DNA of 64,000 nt, from positions 16,957,682-17,021,681 of the forward strand of contig CM026390.1 in the NCBI GenBank assembly GCA_014843695.1, given 5' to 3'. Of the stretch, positions 22,603-35,854 are shown one piece after another. Under the pieces are notes generated by a model. The model ran no database searches. It was not told the DNA's origin and worked only from the letters and a program-made list of their open reading frames with translations. Both the position numbers and the translations under genes were made by a program. Each line of letters opens with the position of its first letter. The first letter of the stretch is position 1. This DNA is from Archivesica marissinica. Lineage: Eukaryota > Mollusca > Bivalvia > Venerida > Vesicomyidae.

Positions 22603-22796
22603 ACGATCCTCGGACCGGGAAGTATGTGAGATGGTATGGTGGTCGCCAGATCGGACAGGTGGGGTTTCTCCGGGTACTCCGGGTTTCTCCCATACACATG
22701 ACCACAGTTATGCTTTCATCCGCGCCAACGAGAGTGATTAATATAAGTTGTTAAAACTTGCTTCGCAATTGTTGTTAAATAAATAAAGTTTACACT
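22603..22796 (+). repeat. SINE-2 copy, 5'-truncated
   Basis: Body CGGACCGGGAAGTATGTGAG...CATCCGCGCCAACGAGAGTG and tail ATTAATATAAGTTG...GCAATTGTTG..AAATAAATAAAGTTT. Confidence 0.85.
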
Positions 22797-22968
22797 AAAC
22801 GAGTGTCGTCGCTTAATCCTAATTATGTATATTTATTCTTGATTTACGTCAATATACATACTAATTATGTGCATATATAACACACAGGTATAGAGACGAA
22901 GAGCATTATATCAGACACCTGTTCATTTTACTAGAGGCTCAGCTTCCAACTCACACTCAATGTATTTA

Positions 22969-23216
22969 GGCTGTCCGATTAGCGCAGTGGTTACCGCGCT
23001 CGCTTCTCACAAATGCAACCCGGGTTCGATCCTCGGACCGGGAAGTATGTGAGATGGTACGGTGGTGGCCAGATCGGACAAGTGGGTTTTCTCCGGGTAC
23101 TCCGGTTTCCAATACGAATGACCACATATACGCTTTCATCCGCGCCAACGAGAGTGATTAATATAAGTTGTTAGAACGTGTTTCGCAATCGTTGTAAAAT
23201 AAATAAAGTTTAAACT
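22969..23216 (+). repeat. SINE-2 full copy (tRNA-derived)
   Basis: The head GGCTGTCCGATTAGCGCAGT and CCCGGGTTCGATCCTCGG carry A and B boxes. ACTCAATGTA flanks it on both sides (about 22953 and 23213), the target-site duplication. The 3' tail is nearly the same as that of SINE-1. Confidence 0.88.
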
Positions 23217-23321
23217 CAATGTAAAACCAAACAGGTGCAGGCGCACTTTCCATTTCGTTTTATCAATTAGGAAATGTGGGAAATTTATATATTCTTAAAT
23301 CCTTATAGTAATTCCACAACA

Positions 23322-23606
23322 GACGGATCTGTAGTCCAGTGGTAATACGCTGGTTTGGTAATCCAGGGATCGCGGGTTCGACCCCTCGTCTGACCTAATA
23401 CAATTAACAGTATTTCAGATGGGACGTTAAACCGAGGTCTCGTGTCGGTGCTTTACATCGTGTACGTAAAAGAACCAGAGGAGACTGTGGAATGGGTCTC
23501 TGTCTGTATCATGCACTATCCTCCAAAAATCTAAAATGACGAAGTCTCTTCAGGAGGCGTCACTCATATGGGCAAAAGGTAGCGACGATAAATAAACGTA
23601 AAAACA
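23322..23606 (+). repeat. SINE-3 full copy (tRNA-derived)
   Basis: The head GACGGATCTGTAGTCCAGTG ... TCGCGGGTTCGACCCCTCG is tRNA-like with an anticodon-like TTGGTAA loop. Body and tail are as in the other copies (48942, 39195, 47280-). Confidence 0.87.
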
Positions 23607-24350
23607 ATGTGGCAGTTTCGCACCTGATTTTAATGGTGTACAGAGAGTTAAGGCCACAATAGTGCTCTACGTGACAGTTTTCGCACCTGATTTCAATGGT
23701 GTGCAGACAGTTAAGGTCATTAGATGACATTTTTCCTACATTATTGTAATGGTGTACAGAGAGTTAATGCCACAATAGTGCTCTATATGACAGTTTTCGC
23801 ACCTGATTTCAATAGTGTGCAGACAGTTAAGGTCATTAGATGACATTTTTCCTACCTGATTTTAATGGTGTACAGAGATTTAAGGCCATAATAGTGCTCT
23901 ACGTGACAGTTTTCGCACCTGATTTCAATGGTGTGCACAGTTAAGGTCATTATATGACAGTTTTCCTACCTAATTTTAATGGTGGGTGTACAGAGAGTTA
24001 AGGCCACAATAGTGCTCTACATGACAGTTTTCGCACCTGATTTCAATGGTGTGCACAGTTAAGGTCATTATATGACAGTTTTCCTACCTAATTTTAATGG
24101 TGGGTGTACAGAGAGTTAAGGCCACAATAGTGCTCTACATGACAGTTTTCGCACCTGATTTCAAGTGTGCAGACAGTTAAGGTCATATGACATTTTTCCT
24201 ACCTGATTTTAATGGTGTACATAGAGCTAAGGCCACAATAGTGCTCTATGTGACAGTTTTCGCACCTGATTTCAATGGTGTTCAGACAGTTAAGGCCATG
24301 AGATGACTTTTGCGCACCTGATTCCAATGGTGTGCAGACATTTAAACAGT
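23607..24350 (+). repeat. Two-part array of about 130 bp
   Basis: Alternating half-units: GACAGTTTTCGCACCTGATT + CAATGGTGTGCAGACAGTTA, and TTTTCCTACCTGATTTTAAT + GGCCACAATAGTGCTCTA. There are five to six double units with small deletions. Confidence 0.88.
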
Positions 24351-24351
24351 C

Positions 24352-24583
24352 TTGCAAAATGACAAGTTGATATTATCAGAAACTCAATACAGCCCATTAT
24401 TATCAGAAACCCAATACGACCCAATTAATTTTTTTTTTGTAGTTTCAGCAAAATAAGTTTGCACATTTATTGGTCCCCGTCAACATTGGAGAGTGGGGTC
24501 ACGACCCAATACATATTATCGGTGATAAAATATATTTATTTGACTAACAAGGCAAAATATATCGACGCCTGTTCCCAGGCTAA
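24352..24583 (+). repeat. Dispersed repeat, copy 2
   Basis: Matches 9980-10110 at both ends, with an extra internal segment (24400-24510) that repeats TATCAGAAAC..CAATA. Confidence 0.7.
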
Positions 24584-24799
24584 CCAGAGCCTTACAAACA
24601 CATGAAACATTCCAATTTTCATCTTAAATTAGTTACCAGATACGGAAATATTAACTACAGAACCATTGTTCACAAAAATAAAATTTGTTTAGTCGCAACT
24701 ATATGTATACCATTAGACACGTTAACAAAATATACGGTCCTGTATAGCATATTGGGAACGGCAGTAGAACCCACTTGTATGTATTTTACCGAGACCCTG

Positions 24800-24995
24800 G
24801 TTCAATCCTTGGACCGGGACGTATGTGAGATGGTACGGTGGTCGCCAGGTCGGACAGGTGGTTTTACTCCAGGTACTCCGGTTTCCTCCCACATGAATGA
24901 CCACATTTACGCTTTCATCCGCGCCAACGAGAGTGATTAATATAAGTTGTTAAAACTTGCTACGCAATCGTTGTAAAATAAATAAAGTTTAAACT
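24800..24995 (+). repeat. SINE-2 copy, 5'-truncated
   Basis: Body and tail match 22969-23216. TTACCGAGACC and TTATCGAGACC on either side are a probable duplication of the target. Confidence 0.82.
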
Positions 24996-25287
24996 TTATC
25001 GAGACCAACATCATATACATTAATATGTGTATTAAAATGTACCTTTCAATGTGAACTCCACTTGTCAAGTGGTACAATTTTGATTTAGCTAGTTCAGTTT
25101 GTTCACTTACACTAGCCACATATGCATTAACATACGAGTCTTATTAGAACCGAACATAATTGCATTATGAAAAACATGTCATTGTCCTATGTTATTGTTA
25201 ATAACACATGCACTGTTTCAGAACGAAAGACATGTGATGCTGTAGCTGTCAGTTCATCCAGCTTGGATGTAATAACCGATAGCTGTG

Positions 25288-25505
25288 TTTTGTGGTGTCC
25301 GTGGTCCAATGGTAGAGCGTCGGATATGGAATCGAACGGTCCGGGTTCGATACTCAGTCAGGCCACGTATGTAGTATCATTGAGCAAGGCACCTCACACA
25401 CATTGCTTAGTACTGGTTAACCGCTATGGCCGGCTAAGCATGCCCAGGAAAACATTTCTAGGTCCCCGAAAGGGGTTTGACATTAATGGAACATACATAC
25501 ATATA
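25288..25505 (+). repeat. SINE-4 copy (tRNA-derived)
   Basis: Same head and body as 18402-18620, one base short in the B box region. It directly precedes the plus-strand LINE relic. Confidence 0.85.
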
Positions 25506-26330
25506 TTTATCAATGAAAACAAGAATGACTATTCTGAGCATGGTGCAACTAATGATGTTGGTGTTAGTATGCATACATCTTTTAACGAATGTATTACTCT
25601 AGTAAAGGTACAATTGGCGATATGGAACACAAACGGTGGTAAAACGTATGGTGCAGATGATCTCCATGCAGCAAGATTACAATTTTTAAAGAATTAATCG
25701 CGGGTTAATAGTTTTCATCGGGGTATGAACTACATTGGGTGGGATTAAAGTGTGTGGATGCCGAAGGCTTATCTCTCATCGTGAGATTAACAATATATTG
25801 CTCTATGAGCATAATGGGCTTAGAACTAAAAGAGGAACGTTATAGCACCAACTAGTCATATTGATTTTAGAAAGGCATACGATTGCATGAATAGCTTAGT
25901 TTATAGTAGGGATGGCAACGCATATTCGAATATTCGCATATTCGCTCGAACGTCCAAATATTCGAATACTATTACAGTATTCGAATATTGGGGGGAAGGG
26001 GATGTATTTGCAAAAATGAAATAAGACATGTATACATAACAGTTTGTGCATATATTACAAAATGTCGGTATATGTGGTATGTTGTTACAAGCCATTAAGT
26101 TAATACATGGTTGGTTTGATGTCAACTGTGGTTTAAGACAATGCTGCATTTTGTCACCGCTATTGTTTAACCTACTCATAAATGACATTGCTGTCTAGTT
26201 AACATTTGTAACGTTTGCATCTGTGGCCCGCTACATCATGACAAACTATACATTTTATTTTCTGCTGATTATATTGTCTCATTAGCCAATAATCTTCAAC
26301 TCCAATTAATTACTTAAATGCTCGGTGTGA
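25505..26330 (+). pseudogene. LINE reverse-transcriptase relic (+)
   Basis: Broken plus-strand frames contain DFRKAYDCMNSLVY (RT core start), CGLRQCCILSPLLFNLLIND, and LFSADYIVSLAN, where the catalytic ADD is changed to ADY. Stops and shifts separate them. A short AT-rich insert built from ATTCGAATATTCG palindromes (about 25907-26005) interrupts it. The tail of the open frame ending at 25697 (GGKTYGADDLHAARLQFLKN) probably belongs to the pre-RT region. Confidence 0.72.
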
Positions 26331-26358
26331 CAGAAATGTTATGTATATTATATATTGT

Positions 26359-29300
26359 AGTGTGCTTAGGTAGTATGTGGTGGGTAGTGTGTTTACATGT
26401 GGTGGATAGTGTGCTTACATGTGGTGGATAGTGTGCTTACATGTGGTGGATTGTGTGCTTACATGTGGTGGATTGTGTGCTTACATGTGGTGGATAGTGT
26501 GCTTACATGTGGTGGAAGGGTGCTTACATGTGGTGGACAGCGTGCTTACATGTGGTGGATAGTTTGTTTACATGTGGTGGATAGTGTGCTTACATGTGGT
26601 GGATAGTGTGCTTACATGTGGTGGATAGTGTGCTTACATGTGGTGGATAGTGTGCTTACATGTGGTGGATAGTGTGCTTACATGTGGTGGATAGTGTGTT
26701 TACATGTGGTGGTTAGTGTGCTTACATGTGGTGGACAGCGTGCTTACACGTGGTGGATAGTGTGTTTACATGTGGTGGTTAGTGTGCTTACATGTGGTGG
26801 ATAGTGTGCTTACATGCGGTGGATAGTGTGTTTACATGTGGTGGATAGTGTGCGTACATGTGGTCGATAGTGTGCTTACATGTGGTGGATAGTGTGTTTA
26901 CATGTGGTGGATAGTGTGCTTACATGTGGTGGATAGTGTGCTTACATGTGGTGGAGAGTGTGTTTACATGTGGTGGATAGTGTGCTTACATGTGGTGGAT
27001 AGTGTGCTTACATGTGGTGGATAGTGTGCTTTTATGTGGTGGATAGTGTGCTTACATGTGGAGGAGAGTGTGCTTACATGTGGTGGATAGTGTGCTTACA
27101 TGTGGTGGATAGTGTGCTTACATGTGGTGGATAGTGTGCTTACATGTGGTGGATAGTGGTTTACATGTGGAGAAGTGTGCTTACATGTGGTGGATAGTGT
27201 GTTACATGTGGTGGATAGTGTGCTTACATGTGGTGGATAGTGTGTTTACATGTGGTGGATAGTGTGTTTACATATGGTGGATAGTGTGCTTACATGTGGT
27301 GGATAGTGTGTTTACATATGGTGGATAGTGTGCTTACATGTGGTGGATAGTGTGTTTACATATGGTGGAAGGGTGCTTACATGTGGTGGATAGTGTGTTT
27401 ACATGTGGTGGATAGTGTGTTTACATATGGTGGATAGTGTGCTTACATGTGGTGGATAGTGTGCTTACATATGGTGGATAGTGTGTTTACATATGGTGGA
27501 TAGTGTGCTTACATGTAGTGGATAGTGTGCTTACATGTAGTGGATAGTATGCTTAAATGTGGTGGATAGTGTGCTTACATGTTGTGGAAGGGTGCTTACA
27601 TGTGGTGGATAGTGTGCTTACATGTGGTGGATAATGTGCTTACATGTGGTGGATAGTGTGTTTGCATGTGGTGGGTAGTGTGCTTACATGTGGTGGATAG
27701 TGTGCTTACATGTGGTGGATAGTGTGTTTACATGTGGTGGGTAGTGTGCTTACATGTGGTGGAAGGGTGCTTACATGTGGTGGATAGTGTGTTTACATGT
27801 GGTGGAAGGGTGCTTACATGTGGTGGATAGTGTGTTTACATGTGGTGGAAGGGTGCTTACATGTGGTGGATAGTGTGTTTACATGTGGTGGAAGTGTGCT
27901 TACATGTGGTGGATAGTGTGCTTACATGTGGTGGAAGGGTGCTTACATGTGGTGGATAGTGTGTTTACATATGGTGGAAGGGTGCTTACATGTGGTGGAT
28001 AGTGTGCTTACATGTGGTGGATAGTGTGTTTACATGTGGTGGATAGTGTGCTTACATGTGGTGGGTAGTGTGCTTACATGTGGTGGATAGTGTGTTTACA
28101 TGTGGTGGATAGTGTGTTTACATGTGGTGGATAGTGTGTTTACATGTGGTGGATAGTGTGTTTACATGTGGTGGGTAGTATGCTTACATGTAGTGGATAA
28201 TGTGCTTACATGTGGTGGATAGTGTGCTTACATGTGGTGAGTAGTGTGTTTACATGTGGTGGGTAGTATGCTTACATGTGGTGGATAGTGTGTTTACATG
28301 TGGTGGAAGGGTGCTTACATGTGGTGGATAGTGTGTTTACATGTGGTGGGTAGTGTGCTTACATGTGATGGATAGTGTGCTTACATGTGGTGGAAGGGTG
28401 CTTACATGTTGTGGATAGTGTGTTTACATGTGGTGGATAGTGTGCTTACATGTGGTGGATAGTGTGCTTACATGTGGTGGATAGTGTGTTTACATGTTGT
28501 GGGTAGTGTGCTTACATGTGGTGGATAGTGTGCTTACATGTGGTGGATAGTGTGTTTACATGTGGTGGGTAGTATGCTTACATGTGGTGGATAGTGTGTT
28601 TACATGTGGTGGAAGGGTGCTTACATGTGGTGGATAGTGTGTTTACATGTGGTGGGTAGTGTGCTTACATGTGATGGATAGTGTGCTTACATGTGGTGGA
28701 AGGGTGCTTACATGTTGTGGATAGTGTGTTTACATGTGGTGGATAGTGTGCTTACATGTGGTGGATAGTGTGCTTACATGTGGTGGATAGTGTGTTACAT
28801 GTTGTGGATAGTGTGCTTACATGTGGTGGATAGTGTGCTTACATGTGGTGGATAGTGTGTTTACATGTTGTGGGTAGTGTGCTTACATGTGGTGGATAGT
28901 GTGCTTACATGTGGTGGATAGTGTGCTTACATGTGGTGGATAGTGTGTTTACATGTGGTGGATAGTGTGTTTACATGTGGTGGATAGTGTGCTTACATGT
29001 GGTGGATAGTGTGCTTACATGTGGTGGATAGTGTGCTTACATGTGGTGGAAGTGTGTTTACATGTGGTGGATAGTGTGCTTACATGTGGTGGATAGTGTG
29101 CTTACATGTGGTGGATAGTGTGTTTACATGTGGTGGATAGTGTGCTTACATGTGGTGGATAGTGTGCTTACATGTGGTGGATAGTGTGTTTACATGTGGT
29201 GGATAGTGTGCTTACATGTGGTGGATAGTGTGCTTACATGTGGTGGAAGTGTGCTTACATGTGGTGGATAGTGTGCTTACATGTGGTGGAAGTGTGCTTA

Positions 29301-32300
29301 CATGTGGTGGATAGTGTGCTTACATGTGGTGGATAGTGTGCTTACATGTGGTGGATAGTGTGCTTACATGTGGTGGATAGGTGCTTACATGTGGTGGATA
29401 GTGTGTACATGTGGTGGAAGGGTGCTTACATGTGGTGGATAGTGTGTTTACATGTGGTGGATAGTGTGTTTACATGTGGTGGAAGGGTGCTTACATGTGG
29501 TGGATAGTGTGTTTACATGTGGTGGATAGTGTGCTTACATGTGGTGGATAGTGTGCTTACATGTGGTGTATAGTGTGCTTACATGTAGTGGATAGTGTGT
29601 TTACATGTGGTGGAAGGGTGCTTACATGTGGTGGATAGTGTGTTTACATGTGGTGGGTAGTGGCTTACATGTGATGGATAGTGTGTTACATGTGGTGGAG
29701 GGTGCTTACATGTTGTGGATAGTGTGCTTACATGTGGTGGATAGTGTGCTTACATGTGGTGGATAGTGTGCTTACATGTGGTGGATAGTGTGCTTACATG
29801 TGGTGGATAGTGTGTTTACATGTGGTGGGTAGTATGCTTACATGTGGTGGATAGTGTGTTTACATGTGGTGGAAGGGTGCTTACATGTGGTGGATAGTGT
29901 GTTTACATGTGGTGGATAGTGTGTATACATGTGGTGGATAGTGTGTATACATGTGGTGGAAGGGTGCTTACATGTGGTGGATAGTGTGTTTACATGTGAT
30001 GGAAGGGTGTTTACATATGGTGGATAGTGTGTATACATGTGGTGGATAGTGTGCTTACATGTGGTGGAAGGGTGCTTACATGTGGTGGATAGTGTGCTTA
30101 CATGTGGTGGATAGTGTGTTTACATGTGGTGGATAGTGTGCTTACATGTGGTGGATAGTGTGTTTACATGTGGTGGAAGGGTGCTTTCATGTGGTGGAAG
30201 GGTGCTTACCTGTGGTGGATAGTGTGCTTACATGTGGTGGACAGTGTGTTTACATGTGGTGGATAGTGTGCTTACATGTGGTGGATAGTGTGCTTACATG
30301 TGGTGGCTAGTGTGTTTACATGTGGTGGATAGTGTGCTTACATGTGGTGGATAGTGTGCTTACATGTGGTGGATAGTGTGTTTACATGTGGTGGATAGTG
30401 TGTTTACATGTGGTGGATAGTGTGTTTACATATGGTGGATAGTGTGCTTACATGTGGTGGATAGTGTGTTTACATGTGGTGGATAGTGTGTTTACATGTG
30501 GTGGATAGTGTGTTTACATATGGTGGATAGTGTGCTTACATGTGGTGGATAGTGTGTTTACATATGGTGGATAGTGTGCTTACATGTGGTGGATAGTGTG
30601 TTTACATATGGTGGAAGGGTGCTTACATGTGGTGGATAGTGTGTTTACATGTGGTGGATAGTGTGTTTACATATGGTGGATAGTGTGCTTACATGTGGTG
30701 GATAGTGTGCTTACATATGGTGGATAGTGTGTTTACATATGGTGGATAGTGTGCTTACATGTAGTGGATAGTGTGCTTACATGTAGTGGATAGTATGCTT
30801 AAATGTGGTGGATAGTGTGCTTACATGTTGTGGAAGGGTGCTTACATGTGGTGGATAGTGTGCTTACATGTGGTGGATAATGTGCTTACATGTGGTGGAT
30901 AGTGTGTTTGCATGTGGTGGGTAGTGTGCTTACATGTGGTGGATAGTGTGCTTACATGTGGTGGATAGTGTGTTTACATGTGGTGGGTAGTGTGCTTACA
31001 TGTGGTGGAAGGGTGCTTACATGTGGTGGATAGTGTGTTTACATGTGGTGGAAGGGTGCTTACATGTGGTGGATAGTGTGTTTACATGTGGTGGAAGGGT
31101 GCTTACATGTGGTGGATAGTGTGTTTACATGTGGTGGAAGTGTGCTTACATGTGGTGGATAGTGTGCTTACATGTGGTGGAAGGGTGCTTACATGTGGTG
31201 GATAGTGTGTTTACATATGGTGGAAGGGTGCTTACATGTGGTGGATAGTGTGCTTACATGTGGTGGATAGTGTGTTTACATGTGGTGGATAGTGTGCTTA
31301 CATGTGGTGGGTAGTGTGCTTACATGTGGTGGATAGTGTGTTTACATGTGGTGGGTAGTATGCTTACATGTAGTGGATAATGTGCTTACATGTGGTGGAT
31401 AGTGTGCTTACATGTGGTGAGTAGTGTGCTTACATGTGGTGGGTAGTATGCTTACATGTGGTGGATAGTGTGTTTACATGTGGTGGAAGGGTGCTTACAT
31501 GTGGTGGATAGTGTGTTTACATGTGGTGGGTAGTGTGCTTACATGTGATGGATAGTGTGCTTACATGTGGTGGAAGGGTGCTTACATGTTGTGGATAGTG
31601 TGTTTACATGTGGTGGATAGTGTGCTTACATGTGGTGGATAGTGTGCTTACATGTGGTGGATAGTGTGTTTACATGTGGTGGTAGTGTGCTTACATGTGG
31701 TGGATAGTGTGCTTACATGTGGTGGATAGTGTGTTTACATGTGGTGGGTAGTGTGCTTACATGTGGTGGATAGTGTGTTTACATGTGGTGGAAGTGTGCT
31801 TACATGTGGTGGATAGTGTGCTTACATGTGGTGGATAGTGTGTTTACATGTTGTGGGTAGTGTGCTTACATGTGGTGGATAGTGTGCTTACATGTGGTGG
31901 ATAGTGTGTTTACATGTTGTGGGTAGTGTGCTTACATGTAGTGGATAGTGTGCTTACATGTGGTGGATAGTGTGTTTACATGTTGTGGGTAGTGTGTTTA
32001 CATGTGGTGGATAGTGTGTTTACATGTGGTGGATTGTGTGCTTACATGTGGTGGATTGTGTGCTTACATGTGGTGGATTGTGTGCTTACATGTTGTGGAA
32101 GGGTGCTTACATGTGGTGGATAGTGTGCTTACATGTGGTGGATAGTGTGCTTACATGTGGTGGATAGTTTGTTTACATGTTGTGGATAGTGTGTTTACAT
32201 GTGGTGGATAGTGTGCTTACATGTGGTGGATAGTTTGTTTACATGTGGTGGATAGTGTGCTTACATGTGGTGGGTAGTGTGTTTCATGTGGTGGAAGGGT

Positions 32301-34852
32301 GCTTACATGTGGTGGATAGTGTGCTTACATGTGGTGGAAGGGTGCTTACATGTGGTGGATAGTGTGCTTACATGTGGTGGATAGTGTGCTTACATGTGGT
32401 GGATAGTGTGCTTACATGTAGTGGAAGGGTGCTTACATGTGGTAGATAGTGTGTTTACATGTGGTGGAAGGGTGCTTACATGTGGTGGATAGTGTGTATA
32501 CATGTGGTGGATAGTGTGTATACATGTGGTGGAAGGGTGCTTACATGTGGTGGATAGTGTGTTTACATGTGGTGGATAGTGTGCTTACATGTGGTGGATA
32601 GTGTGCTTACATGTGGTGTATAGTGTGCTTACATGTAGTGGATAGTGTGTTTACATGTGGTGGAGAGTGTGCTTACATGTGATGGATAGTGTGCTTACAT
32701 GTGGTGGATAGTGTGCTTACATGTGGTGGATAGTGTGTATACATGTGGTGGAAGGGTGCTTACATGTGGTGGATAGTGTGCTTACATGTGGTGGAGAGTG
32801 TGCTTACATGTAGTGGATAGTGTGCTTACATGTGGTGAGTAGTGTGTTTACATGTGGTGGGTAGTATGCTTACATGTGGTGGATAGTGTGTTTACATGTG
32901 GTGGAAGGGTGCTTACATGTGGTGGATAGTGTGTTTACATGTGGTGGGTAGTGTGCTTACATGTGATGGATAGTGTGCTTACATGTGGTGGAAGGGTGCT
33001 TACATGTTGTGGATAGTGTGTTTACATGTGGTGGATAGTGTGCTTACATGTGGTGGATAGTGTGCTTACATGTGGTGGATAGTGTGTTTACATGTTGTGG
33101 GTAGTGTGCTTACATGTGGTGGATAGTGTGCTTACATGTGGTGGATAGTGTGTTTACATGTGGTGGGTAGTATGCTTACATGTGGTGGATAGTGTGTTTA
33201 CATGTGGTGGAAGGGTGCTTACATGTGGTGGATAGTGTGTTTACATGTGGTGGGTAGTGTGCTTACATGTGATGGATAGTGTGCTTACATGTGGTGGAAG
33301 GGTGCTTACATGTTGTGGATAGTGTGTTTACATGTGGTGGATAGTGTGCTTACATGTGGTGGATAGTGTGCTTACATGTGGTGGATAGTGTGTTTACATG
33401 TTGTGGGTAGTGTGCTTACATGTGGTGGATAGTGTGCTTACATGTGGTGGATAGTGTGTTTACATGTTGTGGGTAGTGTGCTTACATGTAGTGGATAGTG
33501 TGCTTACATGTGGTGGATAGTGTGTTTACATGTTGTGGGTAGTGTGTTTACATGTGGTGGATAGTGTGTTTACATGTGGTGGATTGTGTGCTTACATGTG
33601 GTGGATTGTGTGCTTACATGTGGTGGATTGTGTGCTTACATGTTGTGGAAGGGTGCTTACATGTGGTGGATAGTGTGCTTACATGTGGTGGATAGTGTGC
33701 TTACATGTGGTGGATAGTTTGTTTACATGTTGTGGATAGTGTGTTTACATGTGGTGGATAGTGTGCTTACATGTGGTGGATAGTTTGTTTACATGTGGTG
33801 GATAGTGTGCTTACATGTGGTGGGTAGTGTGTTTCATGTGGTGGAAGGGTGCTTACATGTGGTGGATAGTGTGCTTACATGTGGTGGAAGGGTGCTTACA
33901 TGTGGTGGATAGTGTGCTTACATGTGGTGGATAGTGTGCTTACATGTGGTGGATAGTGTGCTTACATGTAGTGGAAGGGTGCTTACATGTGGTAGATAGT
34001 GTGTTTACATGTGGTGGAAGGGTGCTTACATGTGGTGGATAGTGTGTATACATGTGGTGGATAGTGTGTATACATGTGGTGGAAGGGTGCTTACATGTGG
34101 TGGATAGTGTGTTTACATGTGGTGGATAGTGTGCTTACATGTGGTGGATAGTGTGCTTACATGTGGTGTATAGTGTGCTTACATGTAGTGGATAGTGTGT
34201 TTACATGTGGTGGAGAGTGTGCTTACATGTGATGGATAGTGTGCTTACATGTGGTGGATAGTGTGCTTACATGTGGTGGATAGTGTGTATATATGTGGTG
34301 GAAGGGTGCTTACATGTGGTGGATAGTGTGCTTACATGTGGTGGAGAGTGTGCTTACATGTAGTGGATAGTGTGTTTACATGTGGTGGGTAGTGTGCTTA
34401 CATGTGGTGGGTAGTATGCTTACATGTGGTGGATAGTGTGTTTACATGTGGTGGGTAGTATGCTTACATGTGGTGGATAGTTTGCTTACATGTGGTGGAG
34501 AGTGTGCTTACATGTGGTGTATAGTGTGCTTACATGTAGTGGATAGTGTATTTACATGTGGTGGAAGGGTGCTTACATGTGGTGGATAGTGTGCTTACAT
34601 GTGGTGGATAGTGTGCTTACATGTGGTGGATAGTGTGTTTACATGTGGTGGATAGTGTGCTTACATGTGGTGGGTAGTATGCTTACATGTGGTGGATAGT
34701 GTGCTTACATGTGGTGGATAGTGTGCTTACATGTGGTAGATAGTGTGCTTACATGTGGTGGATAGTGTGCTTACATGTGGTGGATAGTGTGTTTACATGT
34801 GGTGGATAGTGTGTTTACATGTGGTGGATAGTGTGCTTACATGTGGTGGTTG
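26359..34852 (+). repeat. 8.5-kb satellite of a 22-bp unit
   Basis: About 380 units of GTGGTGGATAGTGTGCTTAC AT, with variants GTGTTTACAT, GGAAGGGTGC, GGGTAGTGTG and CATATGG. Shared variant strings show internal block copies: 27240-28700 recurs near 30490-31950 (offset 3,246 bp), and about 31980-32640 recurs at 33530-34190 (offset 1,550 bp). No coding frame of note. Confidence 0.96.
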
Positions 34853-35238
34853 TATTTTAGAATATGTTAGCAATAGTCTTGCTTTGATTGTCACAGTAAT
34901 ACTTACAGGTGGTGTCCTATACAGTAAACTGTCTACAATACAGTTTCTATAGTTAATGGTCTGAGACGTCGCCTTTTTCTCAAGCAGTAATACATAGTCA
35001 TGCATATACAAGTCTATGTAACATATTATATTTAGCTTTAGGTGTCAAATTCCAATTAAAAAAGAGTTAAAAGTTGTCAGTTTATGTCATTCTCGCGAGT
35101 TTAAGGCGGTTTATATAAATTATATACTGATATAAAAATGTCAACACTTTTTTTAAAAAGACAAAGACTTATTCAAGTAAACTGCTGGGTTGAAAACTGA
35201 TCTAACCGATGTCGCACTTGTTATTTCAAGAATCCAAG
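34853..35238. other. Spacer; likely promoter side of the EF-hand gene
   Basis: About 385 bp between the satellite and the signal-peptide ATG. AT-rich, with TATATAAATTATATACTGAT near 35110. No element is certain. Confidence 0.35.
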
Positions 35239-35293
35239 ATGCAGTTTCCGGCAATGATAGTTATTCTTGGATGTATTGCTTTTGGAGAAGCTC
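35239..35293 (+). CDS. Secreted EF-hand protein, signal-peptide exon
   Basis: The exon begins at ATG 35239 and encodes 18 residues plus one base: MQFPAMIVILGCIAFGEA. This is a short, typical eukaryotic signal peptide with a hydrophobic core MIVILGCIAF and small residues before the likely cleavage point. It ends at a GTAAGT donor in phase 1. The first base of the split codon joins GA at 37195 to make Arg. A minus-strand SINE (35302-35531) inserted just inside the intron and duplicated 14 bp that include this exon's last bases and donor. The pairing with the EF-hand exon rests on phase, strand and proximity. Confidence 0.7.
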
Positions 35294-35301
35294 GTAAGTT
35301 A

Positions 35302-35531
35302 GTTTATACAAATTAATTTTAGCTCGATTGCGAATCAAGTTCTTATAACTTATATTTATCGCTCTCGAGACCTCATTCCTGATGGAATCCATCGCCACGA
35401 GGGAGAGAGAAGAGGCATGTGGAATTTAAATGCCTTGCCTAAGGGCACAACATAACGGCTCCAGCGGGGCTTGAACCCCAGACCTTTCGCACCTGAAGCG
35501 AACGCACTACCATTGCGCTATCACAGCCTCC
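35302..35531 (-). repeat. Full-length SINE-1 (-) with duplicated splice donor
   Basis: Flanked by identical 14-bp AAGCTCGTAAGTTA at 35288-35301 and 35532-35545. The left copy carries the last bases of the signal-peptide exon and its GTAAGT donor. Confidence 0.9.
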
Positions 35532-35854
35532 AAGCTCGTAAGTTATACAATCTATTTATATACACATAGTGTTAGCTGCAGTGCATGCTCGCATTCAGTT
35601 TCACCCGAATGTGCATTTGAAAGCAATATTATCACAAGTAGCGTTACTGTTAGTTTTCAATGTTCAAGAGCGAAATCTATTTCGATCCGTCATTTACATG
35701 CGTTCTTTTTAAATTATTGTTGATTATGTTATGTGGCAGAAGACGATGTTACCATACATTAAATGGCGCTGAAACGTCCAGTTTCAATCTACAGTAGCCA
35801 CATGTGGAACTGAGGAAAATAGCTGATGCCCAAATAATGTATCCGAGACATTAA

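Noticed and set aside
23322..23395. Possible tRNA gene (TTGGTAA anticodon loop), and similar heads at 18402, 22969, 48942 and 54640
   Set aside because: Each continues into a conserved SINE body and tail, and the acceptor stems do not pair well. They are SINE heads.
25167..25697. 176-codon frame as a gene
   Set aside because: Its middle is SINE-4 and its end the pre-RT region of a LINE relic.
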